Source of the DNA: Natrinema saccharevitans
Lineage (GTDB): Archaea > Halobacteriota > Halobacteria > Halobacteriales > Natrialbaceae
Reading direction: 5' to 3'
Assembly: GCF_001953745.1 (NCBI RefSeq)
Contig: NZ_LWLN01000001.1
Coordinates: 124,001 to 188,000, forward strand
DNA length: 64,000 nt
Below are positions 45,440 to 54,092 of the stretch, in pieces (position 1 is the first letter of the stretch; each line of letters starts with the position of its first letter). Below the pieces are notes generated by a model that had not been told where the DNA came from, did no database searches, and saw only the letters and a list, made by a program, of their open reading frames with translations. The position numbers were made by a program, and so were the translations under genes.

Positions 45440-45655
45440 ATGGTCGCCGCTCGCCTCCGTGACCCCCGGTTGCTCCTGTCCGGGATCGTCCTCGCATCGA
45501 TCCCGCTCGGACTGTTCGCCGGTCGCTCCCTCGAGCTCGCGACCGACCGACTGACGATAGGCGGGGTCGTCGTCGGTCTCCTGCTGGTCGTCGTCGCGCT
45601 CGCGGTCCCCGCCCTGTTGCTCGCCGGCTGGCAGGCCGAAGACGAGTCGCGGTGA
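45440..45655 (+). CDS. small two-helix membrane protein
   Basis: 71 residues from ATG 45440 (MVAARLRDPRLLLSG). Two hydrophobic segments, about 12-28 (LLSGIVLASIPLGLFAG) and 40-63 (IGGVVVGLLLVVVALAVPALLLAGW), with a short polar end. The frame is open upstream to 45347 but the added part is arginine-rich. No family recognised. Confidence 0.6.
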   Translation: MVAARLRDPRLLLSGIVLASIPLGLFAGRSLELATDRLTIGGVVVGLLLVVVALAVPALLLAGWQAEDESR

Positions 45656-45731
45656 CAGGCGTGCCAGCAGGTCCGGCAACCGGGACCGGACAACCGAACC
45701 CCTATGAACGCGGCGAGCAATACTTCGGGGT

Positions 45732-46631
45732 ATGACAAAGCGGTACGTGTCGCTCCCCGACGAGGCCGAATCGGGGATGCGCGAGTTCATCGACGAGGTC
45801 GACCGACGGCTTGCGAGCGACGAGGACACCTGTTCGGTCGTCGAAGACGTCCTGATCGACCTCTCGGGCGACCGCCAGGCCTACGAGCGCTGGCAGCGCG
45901 GCGAGTCGGTGTCGGCGGCCGAGCGCGTCCGCCTGCAGAGCTACGATCCCTGTAACACCACCCTCGAGAGCGAGTACTACGCCGAGAAGGACGAGGAGCG
46001 GTTTCGTCACTCGAAGCACCTCCAGTGGCTCTGGCGACAGTTCGACAGCCTCCCGATCGCGGACAACGTCGAGTTCGCACTGCGATTCCGGCGGATGCTC
46101 GCGGACCACCTCTTCGAGGACTGTGGCGACGACTGCCGGTTCTTCAAGGGGATCACCTTCACCTACGGTCACAACATCACGATCGGGGACAACACGGTCG
46201 TCCACGACGACGTCCACCTGGACGACCGCGGAAAGCTCACCATCGGCGACCGCGTCTCGATCTCCGACGGCGTTCACGTCTACAGCCACGACCACGACGT
46301 CGTCGACCAGACCGAGGTCCGCAACTACCACACCATCGTCGAGGACGACGTGCGGCTCACCTACGACGCGATGGTCCGGGCCGGCTGCAAGGTCGGCGAG
46401 AACGCCATCGTCGGCGCGCGCGGCATCGTCCAGAACGACGTCCCCGCTCACCACATCGCGATCGGAGCGCCCGCCACGAGCGTCAAGATCAAGCCCGGCT
46501 GGGAGGACGTCGCCACGCCCGTCGACGAGGCCGGCACGAACCGTCAGGAGCAACGGCGGATCGAGTACGACGTCCCCGACGACCTCGAGGTCTTCGACGA
46601 GTTCGGCCGCGACCTCCAGCCGCCCGAGTAG
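45732..46631 (+). CDS. left-handed beta-helix acyltransferase (maltose O-acetyltransferase-like)
   Basis: 299 residues. An N-terminal helical part of about 125 residues (ending FRRMLADHLFEDCGDDC) is followed by hexapeptide repeats (ITFTYGHNITIGDNTVVHDDVHLDD, KLTIGDRVSISDGVHVYSHDH) with the catalytic-type histidine in this last segment, and ENAIVGARGIVQNDVPAHHIAIGAPA closing the coil. Such enzymes move acetyl or other acyl groups from CoA to sugars or amines. Substrate unknown. The ATG at 45732 follows a short spacer after the membrane protein. Confidence 0.85.
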   Translation: MTKRYVSLPDEAESGMREFIDEVDRRLASDEDTCSVVEDVLIDLSGDRQAYERWQRGESVSAAERVRLQSYDPCNTTLESEYYAEKDEERFRHSKHLQWLWRQFDSLPIADNVEFALRFRRMLADHLFEDCGDDCRFFKGITFTYGHNITIGDNTVVHDDVHLDDRGKLTIGDRVSISDGVHVYSHDHDVVDQTEVRNYHTIVEDDVRLTYDAMVRAGCKVGENAIVGARGIVQNDVPAHHIAIGAPATSVKIKPGWEDVATPVDEAGTNRQEQRRIEYDVPDDLEVFDEFGRDLQPPE

Positions 46632-46705
46632 TTCTCGTTTCTCGGACTGTCTTCAGTTCGAACGGCGGGGAATAGCCAAGTGCCTAGAGAACGTATGTTA
46701 CGGTG

Positions 46706-47032
46706 ATGGAGCTATGGGGCTGGCTCATCGGGTACATCGCGCTGTTTGCCCTGTTACACCTGTTACTGTACTATCTCTACGCCCGGCGAGACGACGGCGA
46801 TGGCGAACGGACGCCGTCGCTGGCCGATCCGAACCGCGCGAGCGTCCGTTCCTCGCCGGGGCCCGACCGCTACCCGCGGGCGTCCGACGACGTCGACGCC
46901 GAGTCGGTCGACCACGACCGAACGGCGGCAGTCGAGGGCGAGTCGACCCGCTGTCCGCACTGCGGCGCGCTCAACGAGGGCGATCAGGCCTTTACGTACT
47001 GCTGGAACTGCGTGTCCGCGCTGCGGCGGTAA
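46706..47032 (+). CDS. membrane-anchored zinc-ribbon protein
   Basis: 108 residues from ATG 46706 (a GTG directly before, at 46703, is possible). One N-terminal transmembrane helix (about 3-24, LWGWLIGYIALFALLHLLLYYL), a disordered acidic linker, then a zinc ribbon CPHC at about residue 83 and CWNC at about 100. Likely a DUF7577-type haloarchaeal protein (unverified). Topology suggests the ribbon is cytoplasmic. Function unknown. Confidence 0.75.
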   Translation: MELWGWLIGYIALFALLHLLLYYLYARRDDGDGERTPSLADPNRASVRSSPGPDRYPRASDDVDAESVDHDRTAAVEGESTRCPHCGALNEGDQAFTYCWNCVSALRR

Positions 47033-47246
47033 CGCGCCCGGAGCGACGACGGCTGCCCTCGACCGATCGTTCGTCGGTCCCGTCGTCGCCGTTCGTTCCG
47101 TCGCGGTAGAGTTTACGATTCGTTTCGAATGAGGGGAATTTCAGTAACTCCGATGGCCGACAGTCGGTCGATCCGTTTGGTCGATGGCGTAATAAACGAT
47201 TACGCTTTTGGTCATCAGGTCCGGAACGGGGAGCAGACGAACCGCA

Positions 47247-47561
47247 ATGAACGATTACACCGCTCCTGCCCCCCGGTCTCGCTCTCCGTCCCTGTATCGC
47301 GTCTCGCACGATCCCACTGGCCCGGCGACGCTCAGCACGACCGTGGTCCACGCGCTGGCCGACTGCATGGACGTCGACGTCACCGACGGTCGCGTCGCGC
47401 TGTACGATGCCGTCGATCCCGCCGCGCTAGACGAACTGTTCCGCCCGCGCCACGACGGCCGCCCCCGAACCGGCGGGGCGCTCTCGTTCGTCGTGAACGG
47501 CTACCACGTCACGGTCAGTGGCGACGGCGAGATCCTGATCGAACCGCCGATGCGCCGCTGA
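47247..47561 (+). CDS. HalOD1 domain protein
   Basis: 104 residues from ATG 47247. The domain signature is STTVVHALADCMDVDVTD, then LYDAVDPAALDELF, then GGALSFVVNGYHVTVSGDGEILI. HalOD1 is a haloarchaeal output domain found alone or in signal-transduction proteins; its biochemical role is not established. The gene stands alone, with an AATAAACGATTA tract upstream that may contain the promoter. Confidence 0.85.
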   Translation: MNDYTAPAPRSRSPSLYRVSHDPTGPATLSTTVVHALADCMDVDVTDGRVALYDAVDPAALDELFRPRHDGRPRTGGALSFVVNGYHVTVSGDGEILIEPPMRR

Positions 47562-47600
47562 CCGGACGAGAGCAAGAGAACGGCCGCGTTTCGACCGCCG

Positions 47601-48350
47601 TCAGCTCGAGAGATCGGTCGCGAGTCGCTCGAGGTGATCGACGCCGACGACGGCGACGACGTCGCCCGGCTCGGCCCGGAGTTCCTCGAGGCGATCGATC
47701 ATACACCGCTCGCGCGTGTCGTCGCGATAGGATAGCGCCGTTCCCTCGGTGTCGACGCTGCCCAGCAGCGCCTGGACGCCGGCCACGTGGGCGCGCTCGT
47801 GTTCGGCCTGTCGCTCCGGCGGGTCGTCGCGGACGCAATCGTATTCGGCCTGCGTTCCGGGGACGACCGTCATCGAGGTCGCGTGAGTCAGCGTAGCGGC
47901 GACGCGACAGGCGAGTGCTTCGCGGGTCGCGCCGCCGACGCTCGCGAGGACGCGCCGGGCGGTCCCGGGTGAGACGCGATCGGCGACCAGCCGCCGGACG
48001 AGCCGTCGGAGAAACGACCAGTTCGGGGCGTCGATCCCGACGGGATCGGCGTCGGGCGCGGCCCGAATCGCGGCGCTCATCTCGCCGCCGAACCGCGGCG
48101 ACGTCGCGTCGTCGGCGCGGTCGCGAGCATAGACGCGATACAGCGGGACGGCGACGGGCGGTAATTCGAGGGCGACCGTCTCGGGATCGACCCGCTCGAG
48201 GACCCGCTCGACGCGGGCGACGCTCGCGGGGTGGTCGTGGACGACGCCGACGAGTACGAGGTTGCCGTCCGGGCCGGGGAGCCGGCGACAGAACTGGTGG
48301 GTGATCCGGGGATCGTCGAACGATTCGGGAACGGACGGGGACTCGTCCAT
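47601..48350 (-). CDS. TraB/GumN-like family protein
   Basis: 249 residues from ATG 48350 (MDESPSVPESFDDP). Shared family features are the start strand LVLVGVVHDHPASVARVERVL, VALELPPVAVPLY and the end ERCMIDRLEEL followed by VVAVVGVDHLERL, which carry the conserved His, Glu and Arg of the TraB/PrgY/GumN fold. Unlike the TraB of other archaea there is no membrane tail. An in-frame ATG at 48380 is an alternative, with GCATAAATCC at about 48415-48424 as its possible promoter. Function unknown. Confidence 0.7.
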   Translation of the reverse strand: MDESPSVPESFDDPRITHQFCRRLPGPDGNLVLVGVVHDHPASVARVERVLERVDPETVALELPPVAVPLYRVYARDRADDATSPRFGGEMSAAIRAAPDADPVGIDAPNWSFLRRLVRRLVADRVSPGTARRVLASVGGATREALACRVAATLTHATSMTVVPGTQAEYDCVRDDPPERQAEHERAHVAGVQALLGSVDTEGTALSYRDDTRERCMIDRLEELRAEPGDVVAVVGVDHLERLATDLSS

Positions 48351-48795
48351 GCTCGAGTGGTAATACGTGACTACCGGCATAACCCTTCCGTTGTGTTGAC
48401 TCGCACTCGAGTCAGGATTTATGCGCCGAACGACGCCGGGTCGGGAACCGTTGCAGCGGTGAAACCGCGCCTTTCCGAATCGGATCGGGACGGTGGTCCC
48501 GCCGCCGTCGACTCCCGTCGAGAGTCCCAAGAGGACTTTCCAGCGGCGTCCGCGAGGGGGCGGTCAGCGGCAGGCTCGAACGCGAACCCCGCCGGCCGCA
48601 CGGTATCACAATATAAAAGCGCCGCGTTGACCCCCGACTGGGAACCGTTCACGAGCCGATCCGACCGTCGAAATCGGTCGTCAATCCCGCACACTGTGGC
48701 GGTTTTCGTCGCCATATCCGCCGCCGAACCGTCACGACGGACTGCGACGATTGAGAAAGTTTTATGTAGAATCACAATCAATCGATCGAGTGACT
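48351..48795. other. intergenic region between the TraB-like gene and the thermosome
   Basis: 445 bases between divergent genes. Nearest the thermosome is its promoter. A second TATA-like stretch, AATATAAAAG at about 48608-48617 (TTTTATATT on the other strand), has no gene at suitable distance on either strand; ORFs across the region have arginine- and serine-rich composition. A small RNA or an older promoter is possible but not supported further. Confidence 0.4.
48755..48795 (+). promoter_or_regulatory. thermosome promoter
   Basis: AAGTTTTATGTAG at about 48757-48769 is a TATA-like box some 30 bases before the ATG at 48796, leaving a leader of only a few bases. The sequence on to the start (CACAATCAATCGATCGAGTG) is AT-richer than the surroundings. 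Thermosome genes are often heat-inducible in haloarchaea; that is not tested here. Confidence 0.55.
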
Positions 48796-50463
48796 ATGAG
48801 TCAGCGAATGCAGCAGGGGCAGCCGATGATCGTAATGAGCGAGGACTCCCAGCGCGTCAAGGACAAGGACGCGCAGGATTACAACATCAGCGCCGCCCGT
48901 GCGGTCGCTGAAGCCGTTCGCTCCACGCTCGGCCCGAAGGGCATGGACAAGATGCTCGTCGACTCCATGGGATCGGTGACGATCACCAACGACGGCGTCA
49001 CCATCCTCAAGGAGATGGACATCGACAACCCGACGGCCGAGATGATCATCGAGGTCGCCGAAACGCAAGAAGACGAGGCCGGCGACGGCACCACGACGGC
49101 CGTCGCGATCGCCGGCGAACTCCTCAAAAACGCCGAGGACCTCCTCGAGCAGGACATCCACCCGACGGCGATCATCAAGGGCTTCCACCTCGCCAGCGAG
49201 CAGGCCCGCGAGGAGATCGACGACATCGCGACCGACATCGACACCGACGACGAGGAACTGCTGCGCAAAACGGCGGAAACCTCGATGACCGGCAAGGGGA
49301 CCGAGGTCAACAAGGAGTACCTCGCCGAACTCATCGTCGAGGCCGTCCGCCAGGTCACCGTCGAGGACGAGAACGGCGACAACGTCGTCGACCTCGAGTT
49401 CCTCAACATCGAGACCCAGACCGGCCGCAGCGCCGGCGAGTCCGACCTCCTCGAGGGTGGAATCGTCGACAAGGATCCCGTCCACGACAACATGCCCCGC
49501 TCGGCGGAAGACGCCGACATCCTCCTGCTCGACGAGGCGATCGAAGTCGAAGAGACCGACGTCGACACCGAGGTCTCGGTCACCGACCCCGACCAGCTCC
49601 AGAAGTTCCTCGACCGCGAGGAGAAACAGCTCCAGGAGAAAGTCGACACGATCGCCGACCTCGGCGCTGACGTCGTCTTCTGCCAGAAGGGCATCGACGA
49701 CCTCGCCCAGCACTACCTCGCCAAGGAAGGCATCCTCGCGGTGCGACGCGCCAAGAAGTCCGACCTCGAGTTCCTCCAGGAAGTCGTCGGCGCGGCGATC
49801 GTCTCCGACCTCGAGAGCGCGACCGAGGAAGACCTCGGCTTCGGCGACGTCACCCGCGACGAGGAAGACGAACTCTTCTACGTCGAGGGCGAGGACGCCC
49901 ACGGCGTCACCCTCCTGCTGCGTGGCTCGACCGACCACGTCGTCGACGAACTCGAGCGCGGCGTCAACGACGCGCTCGACGTCGTCGCACAGACCGTCTC
50001 CGACGGCCGCGTCCTCGCGGGCGGCGGCGCCATCGAAGTCGAACTCGCCGGCCGCCTGCGCGACTACGCCGACTCCGTCTCCGGTCGCGAACAGCTGGCC
50101 GTCGAGGCCTTCGCCGACTCGCTCGAACTCGTCCCCCGCGTCCTCGCCGAGAACGCGGGCCTCGATTCGATCGACACGCTGGTCGACCTGCGCGCGGCTC
50201 ACGACGACGGCGACGTCGAGGCCGGCCTGAACGTCTTCACGGGCGACGTCGAGGACACCTTCGAGGCCGGTGTCGTCGAACCCGCCCACGCCAAGGAACA
50301 GGCCGTCACCTCCGCCGCCGAGGCCGCGAACCTCGTGCTCAAGATCGACGACATCATTTCCGCCGGCGACCTCTCCACCGACAAGGGCGACGACGAAGAG
50401 GGCGGCCCCGGCGGTGCCGGCGGCATGGGCGGCATGGGCGGCGGCATGGGCGGCATGATGTGA
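48796..50463 (+). CDS. thsA: thermosome subunit (group II chaperonin)
   Basis: 555 residues from ATG 48796. Full-length CCT-type chaperonin subunit: equatorial ATP-binding segments [43 protein letters not shown] and [15 protein letters not shown]; an apical domain; and [10 protein letters not shown]. The tail is a GGM repeat ([17 protein letters not shown]), as in other haloarchaeal subunits. It refolds proteins in a double-ring complex. Haloarchaea usually have two or three paralogues, so the exact paralogue name is uncertain. Confidence 0.97.
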   Translation: MSQRMQQGQPMIVMSEDSQRVKDKDAQDYNISAARAVAEAVRSTLGPKGMDKMLVDSMGSVTITNDGVTILKEMDIDNPTAEMIIEVAETQEDEAGDGTTTAVAIAGELLKNAEDLLEQDIHPTAIIKGFHLASEQAREEIDDIATDIDTDDEELLRKTAETSMTGKGTEVNKEYLAELIVEAVRQVTVEDENGDNVVDLEFLNIETQTGRSAGESDLLEGGIVDKDPVHDNMPRSAEDADILLLDEAIEVEETDVDTEVSVTDPDQLQKFLDREEKQLQEKVDTIADLGADVVFCQKGIDDLAQHYLAKEGILAVRRAKKSDLEFLQEVVGAAIVSDLESATEEDLGFGDVTRDEEDELFYVEGEDAHGVTLLLRGSTDHVVDELERGVNDALDVVAQTVSDGRVLAGGGAIEVELAGRLRDYADSVSGREQLAVEAFADSLELVPRVLAENAGLDSIDTLVDLRAAHDDGDVEAGLNVFTGDVEDTFEAGVVEPAHAKEQAVTSAAEAANLVLKIDDIISAGDLSTDKGDDEEGGPGGAGGMGGMGGGMGGMM

Positions 50464-50863
50464 GACTAAATTTTGCTCTGCGAGCGCGGCGAAGCCGCGC
50501 TCTCGGCAAAATTTAGTATAAAAGCACTCCTCCTTCCGTTCCGACCCGCTACGCGGGTCTCCACATCAGTCGTCGGCCCGCTCGCTCACTGCGTTCGCTC
50601 GCGGTGAAGGCGTCGTTCGGGTTCTTCGAACGCTCACGGGTCGCTCCGCTCCCCGTCTGCTCACGGGCACGGAGTGCCCGTTCGCACGGTTCGCGAGATC
50701 TTCGATCTCGCGCTATTCGCATTTTCGCGGTTCGAAACGAGCGGAGCGAGTGAGAACCGCGCACCGCTCACCCGCCGACATTTGCGGGTGGGTGATGACG
50801 CGTTTAACAGACGACGCGGAGTCGCCACTACTCGAGCGAACTCCGCGGAAAGGGGTCGTTCGA
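50464..50863. other. 400-base intergenic region made of successive hairpins
   Basis: Lies between the convergent thermosome and lrp genes. After the leading AT-armed hairpin (annotated separately) come perfect inverted repeats: GACCCGC-TAC-GCGGGTC (50543-50559), ACGGGCAC-GGA-GTGCCCGT (50663-50681), CGCGAGATC-TTC-GATCTCGCG (50692-50712), CGCGGTTC/GAACCGCG (50726-50733 with 50754-50761) and CACCCGC/GCGGGTG (50769-50775 with 50784-50790), plus CGTTCG/CGAACG (50614-50632). Minus-strand ORFs across it have arginine-rich composition and look like artefacts of this structure. Confidence 0.6.
50465..50610 (+). repeat. dispersed intergenic repeat, copy A (hairpin plus conserved tail)
   Basis: Arms ACTAAATTTTGC (50465-50476) and GCAAAATTTAGT (50506-50517) are perfectly complementary and enclose GAGCGCGGC-GAA-GCCGCGCTC (50482-50502). 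The tail then reads AAAAGCACTCCTCCTTCCGT..., CACATCAGTCGTCGGCCCG and TTCGCTCGCGGT. The same plan and words recur after 58571. It starts 1 base after the thermosome stop, so it may also end transcription. Confidence 0.65.
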
Positions 50864-51328
50864 TTACTCCTCGTCGTCGACCTCGAGTTCGAACTGCTCG
50901 TTCTCGGAGACGGCGTTGAGAACGACGCTCGTGTTCGAGGCCTTGATGTCGGGATCGGTCAGCAACTGCTTGATCTGGTCGTTCATCCCGTCGGTGTCCT
51001 CGAACTTGCCGATGGCGATCACGTCGTAGTCGCCAGTGACCTCGTAGACGCTGGTCATCTGGCGGTGATCGCGCAGTGTGTCCGTGACGTCCGGCAGGGC
51101 GTTCCCCTCGACCTGCAGTTGAATCACGGCGGTCACGTCGTAGCCGACCGCGTCGTAATCCACCCGCGGGGTATAGCCCTCGATCACGCCCTGTTCCTCG
51201 AGATCGGAGAGGTGATTCGAGACGGTCGTCACGGAGACGTCGAGTTCCTCTGCGAGGCTGCGCAGGCTCGCCCGACCGTCGCCGAGAAGTGCATTCACTA
51301 GTTTTGCATCGAGATTTTCGTACGTCAT
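50864..51328 (-). CDS. lrp: Lrp/AsnC-family transcriptional regulator
   Basis: 154 residues from ATG 51328 ([15 protein letters not shown]). The N-terminal helix-turn-helix ([29 protein letters not shown]) is followed by a RAM ligand-binding domain ([37 protein letters not shown]). It is divergent from glnA across about 120 bases, an arrangement known in haloarchaea and suggesting control of glutamine synthetase by nitrogen or amino-acid status. An in-frame ATG lies at 51337. Confidence 0.92.
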   Translation of the reverse strand: MTYENLDAKLVNALLGDGRASLRSLAEELDVSVTTVSNHLSDLEEQGVIEGYTPRVDYDAVGYDVTAVIQLQVEGNALPDVTDTLRDHRQMTSVYEVTGDYDVIAIGKFEDTDGMNDQIKQLLTDPDIKASNTSVVLNAVSENEQFELEVDDEE

Positions 51329-51451
51329 CAGGTACACCCACTCACTGCGCCCTTTAGAAATTTACGAATATGCAGTTTCGAGTAGAAGAGCGAAGATTTG
51401 CACGGAACGGTAGTGCTTTAGTATACTGGTTACGAGGATACGACGAGAAAG
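51329..51451. promoter_or_regulatory. divergent lrp-glnA promoter region
   Basis: For glnA, CTTTAGTATACTGG (about 51415-51428) is a TATA-like box some 30 bases before the ATG at 51452. For lrp, the AT-rich stretch around 51355-51370 (CGTAAATTTCTAAAG on the minus strand) sits about 30 bases before its start. An Lrp site is expected between or over these boxes, but I could not define one. Confidence 0.5.
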
Positions 51452-52807
51452 ATGACAAGCGGAAACCTCTCTGAAACCGAACAGGCGGTCTTGGACGAGA
51501 TCGAGGAACAAGACGTCGACTTCCTCCGACTACAGTTTACCGACATTCTGGGGACGGTCAAGAACGTCTCCGTGCCGGCCCGGCAGGCCGAGAAGGCCTT
51601 CACCGAGGGGATCTACTTCGACGGTTCTTCTATCGAAGGCTTCGTTCGCATTCAGGAGTCGGACATGCGGCTCAAACCCGACCCCGAGACGTTCGCGATT
51701 CTCCCGTGGCGCCAGAAAGACGAAAGCGCCGCCGCCCGAATGATCTGTGACGTCTACGACACGACCACGGACGAGCCCTTCGAGGGCGATCCGCGTCGCG
51801 TCCTCAAGAACGCGCTCGACCGCGCCGAGGAGATGGGCTACATGGTCAACGCGGCCCCCGAGCCGGAGTTTTTCCTGTTCGAGGAGGACGAGGACGGCCG
51901 CGCCACGACCAAGACGAACGACGCTGGCGGCTACTTCGACCTCGCGCCGAAGGACCTCGCCAGCGACGTCCGCCGCGACATCATCTACGGCCTCGAGGAG
52001 ATGGGCTTCGAGGTCGAGGCCAGCCACCACGAGGTCGCCGAGGGCCAACACGAGATCAACTTCACCTACGACGACGCGCTTACCACGGCCGACAACGTCG
52101 GCACCTTCCGTACCGTCGTTCGTGCGATCGCCGCCCAGCACGACCTGCACGCCACGTTCATGCCCAAGCCGATCCCGCGCATCAACGGCTCGGGGATGCA
52201 CACGCACCTCTCGCTGTTCACCGAGGACGGCGAGAACGCCTTCCACGACGAGGACGACGAGTTCAACCTGAGTGACGAGGCCCACGCCTTCACCGCCGGG
52301 ATCCTCGAGCACGCGCCGGCGATCACGGCGATCGCGAACCCGACGGTCAACAGCTACAAGCGCCTGGTGCCCGGCTACGAGGCTCCCGTCTACATCGCCT
52401 GGTCCGACCGCAACCGCTCGGCGCTGATCCGAAAACCGGCGGCCCGAACGCCGGCGGCCTCGCGGGTCGAACTGCGCTCGCCCGACCCGTCCTGTAATCC
52501 CTACCTCGCGCTCGCCGTCATGATCCACGCCGGTCTCGACGGCATCGAGAACGACCTCGAGTGTCCCGACCCGGTCCGCGAGAACATCTACGAGTTCGAC
52601 GAAGCGAAACGCGAGGAGTACGGCATCGACACGCTGCCCTCGAACCTCGGCGAGGCCGTCGAGGCCCTCGAGGAGGACGAAGCCATCTACGACGCGCTGG
52701 GCGATCACGTCGCGCCGAAGTTCATCGAAGCCAAAGAGCAGGAGTTCGAGGACTACCTCGTCGACGTCTCCGACTGGGAACTCGACCGCTACCTCGAGAC
52801 GTTCTAG
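51452..52807 (+). CDS. glnA: glutamine synthetase type I
   Basis: 451 residues. It makes glutamine from glutamate, ammonia and ATP as a dodecamer. Signatures: [58 protein letters not shown] (metal ligands), [22 protein letters not shown] (ATP site) and [17 protein letters not shown]. It is the size of the GSI-alpha type, which lacks the adenylylation insertion; no such tyrosine site was identified. Confidence 0.97.
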   Translation: MTSGNLSETEQAVLDEIEEQDVDFLRLQFTDILGTVKNVSVPARQAEKAFTEGIYFDGSSIEGFVRIQESDMRLKPDPETFAILPWRQKDESAAARMICDVYDTTTDEPFEGDPRRVLKNALDRAEEMGYMVNAAPEPEFFLFEEDEDGRATTKTNDAGGYFDLAPKDLASDVRRDIIYGLEEMGFEVEASHHEVAEGQHEINFTYDDALTTADNVGTFRTVVRAIAAQHDLHATFMPKPIPRINGSGMHTHLSLFTEDGENAFHDEDDEFNLSDEAHAFTAGILEHAPAITAIANPTVNSYKRLVPGYEAPVYIAWSDRNRSALIRKPAARTPAASRVELRSPDPSCNPYLALAVMIHAGLDGIENDLECPDPVRENIYEFDEAKREEYGIDTLPSNLGEAVEALEEDEAIYDALGDHVAPKFIEAKEQEFEDYLVDVSDWELDRYLETF

Positions 52808-52956
52808 ACGCCGCCGGCCGGTCCGTTCTTTCCTTCTCCGCTTTGGTCACTAACCCCTCGTTCGTGGTCGCGACTCGAGCCCCGTCGACAACGCGGCGAC
52901 GACTGTCACGATGACCGTGATCCGGTATTATGCGTTCGATCGTGGTACAGTCAGAT

Positions 52957-53475
52957 ATGGTCGACAGCAGGACCTACGCGTTCGAGGACGACCGACCCAC
53001 GATCGACGACGCGGCCCGCGTCAGCAGCGAGGCGACCCTCGTCGGCGACGTCGCGGTCGCGGCGGACGCGAGCGTCTGGCCCGGCGTCGTGCTTCGTGGC
53101 GACGTTGGTCCCGTCCGGATCGGCCGGGAAACGCACGTCGGGGACAACGCGACGATTCACGCCTCGCGACTCGGCGACCAAGTCATGGTCGGTCACGGGG
53201 CCGTCCTCAACGAGACGACCGTCGACGAGCGGTCGCTGATCGGGTTCAACGCGACGATAAACACCGGCGTGACGATCGGCACCGGTAGCATCGTCGCCGC
53301 CGGCACCGTCGTCCCCGACGGGTACACGATCCCGCCGGACTCGTTCGTCCGCGGCGTCCCCGCGGAGATCACGCCGCTCGGGGAAACGGGGATCGACGCG
53401 ACCGACATCCTCGAGGCGTACTCCTCCGGGGAGTACACGGACCTGGCCCAGCGCCACGCGGAACTGTTCGATTGA
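52957..53475 (+). CDS. gamma-carbonic-anhydrase-like protein
   Basis: 172 residues from ATG 52957, fixed by GGTATTATG at about 52923-52931 at leaderless distance. Hexapeptide repeats form a left-handed beta-helix (VSSEATLVGDVAVAADASVW, RIGRETHVGDNATIH, IGFNATINTGVTIGTGSIVAAG). Two of the zinc histidines are present (H68 in TIHAS, H80 in VGHGAVL), but the third (LHGC in the family) is N85 in VLNETTV. Activity as a carbonic anhydrase is therefore doubtful; a scaffolding or transferase-like role is possible. Confidence 0.82.
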   Translation: MVDSRTYAFEDDRPTIDDAARVSSEATLVGDVAVAADASVWPGVVLRGDVGPVRIGRETHVGDNATIHASRLGDQVMVGHGAVLNETTVDERSLIGFNATINTGVTIGTGSIVAAGTVVPDGYTIPPDSFVRGVPAEITPLGETGIDATDILEAYSSGEYTDLAQRHAELFD

Positions 53476-53517
53476 AAAACCGGCCGGCGGCCCCTCGAGC
53501 GGTCGTACGGGATCGCG

Positions 53518-54015
53518 CTACGACCGCTGGCTCGCGGACCCGAGTTCGAAGATCTCCCTGTAGAGACTCTCGGCGAGGCTGTCGATCCGTTCCTCGGCCT
53601 CGCTGGCGGCCATCGTGTCGGCGATGCCGCGCCACTCCACGCAGAGGCGAGCGATCGGGACCAGCGCGACCCCGCCGATGACGATGTCGCCCTCGGGTGT
53701 GTGGACGCGCCACTCGGTCCGCGTTCCCGTCGCCGAGCGGGTGACTCCCTCGATCTCGCCGCCGGCCGCGACCCACCGCTCGACCAGGTCGTCGGTGATC
53801 CGGCGGAGCTTTCGTTCGCCGAGCAGGTGACAGCCGAGGCCGAGGCCGGTCACGATCGCGAACGCCGCGGCCGCCATCGCGAGGCCGCCGTAGGGAACGT
53901 TGATCGACGCCGCGAGGCCGGCCGTCACGACGACCAGGCCGACGACCCGCCCGTCGACCGCGTTCGGCACCGTGCCCTCCCAACTCGCCTCCCGGGGCGA
54001 CTGCTCGAGTTGCAT
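53518..54015 (-). CDS. membrane protein of unknown function
   Basis: 165 residues. Two adjacent hydrophobic segments at about 24-66 (VVGLVVVTAGLAASINVPYGGLAMAAAAF...) are followed by a soluble C-terminal domain (DLVERWVAAGGEIEGVTR, EWRVHTPEGDIVIGGVALVPI, EAEERIDSLAESLYREIFEL). No motif recognised. It is convergent with the gamma-carbonic-anhydrase-like gene. Confidence 0.65.
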   Translation of the reverse strand: MQLEQSPREASWEGTVPNAVDGRVVGLVVVTAGLAASINVPYGGLAMAAAAFAIVTGLGLGCHLLGERKLRRITDDLVERWVAAGGEIEGVTRSATGTRTEWRVHTPEGDIVIGGVALVPIARLCVEWRGIADTMAASEAEERIDSLAESLYREIFELGSASQRS

Positions 54016-54092
54016 ATCGACTGGGGGTTGCGACGACGTTCGGGTAGCCGTTGGCCTGTCCCACTGCGGTCTTTAAACGCACTCTTCGATAT

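Noticed and set aside
48419-48781. 120-residue minus-strand ORF upstream of the thermosome
   Set aside because: Unusual composition, covers the thermosome promoter, no acidic bias and no recognised family.
48778-50289. 503-residue minus-strand ORF opposite the thermosome
   Set aside because: GC-rich haloarchaeal genes often leave the opposite frame open; no recognisable motif and thermosome evidence is decisive.
50549-50764. 71-residue minus-strand ORF after the thermosome
   Set aside because: It spans several perfect hairpins and is Arg/Ser rich; better explained as an artefact of inverted repeats.
50464-50863. CRISPR-like array
   Set aside because: The inverted repeats differ from each other in sequence and spacing; there are no direct repeats with uniform spacers and no cas genes.
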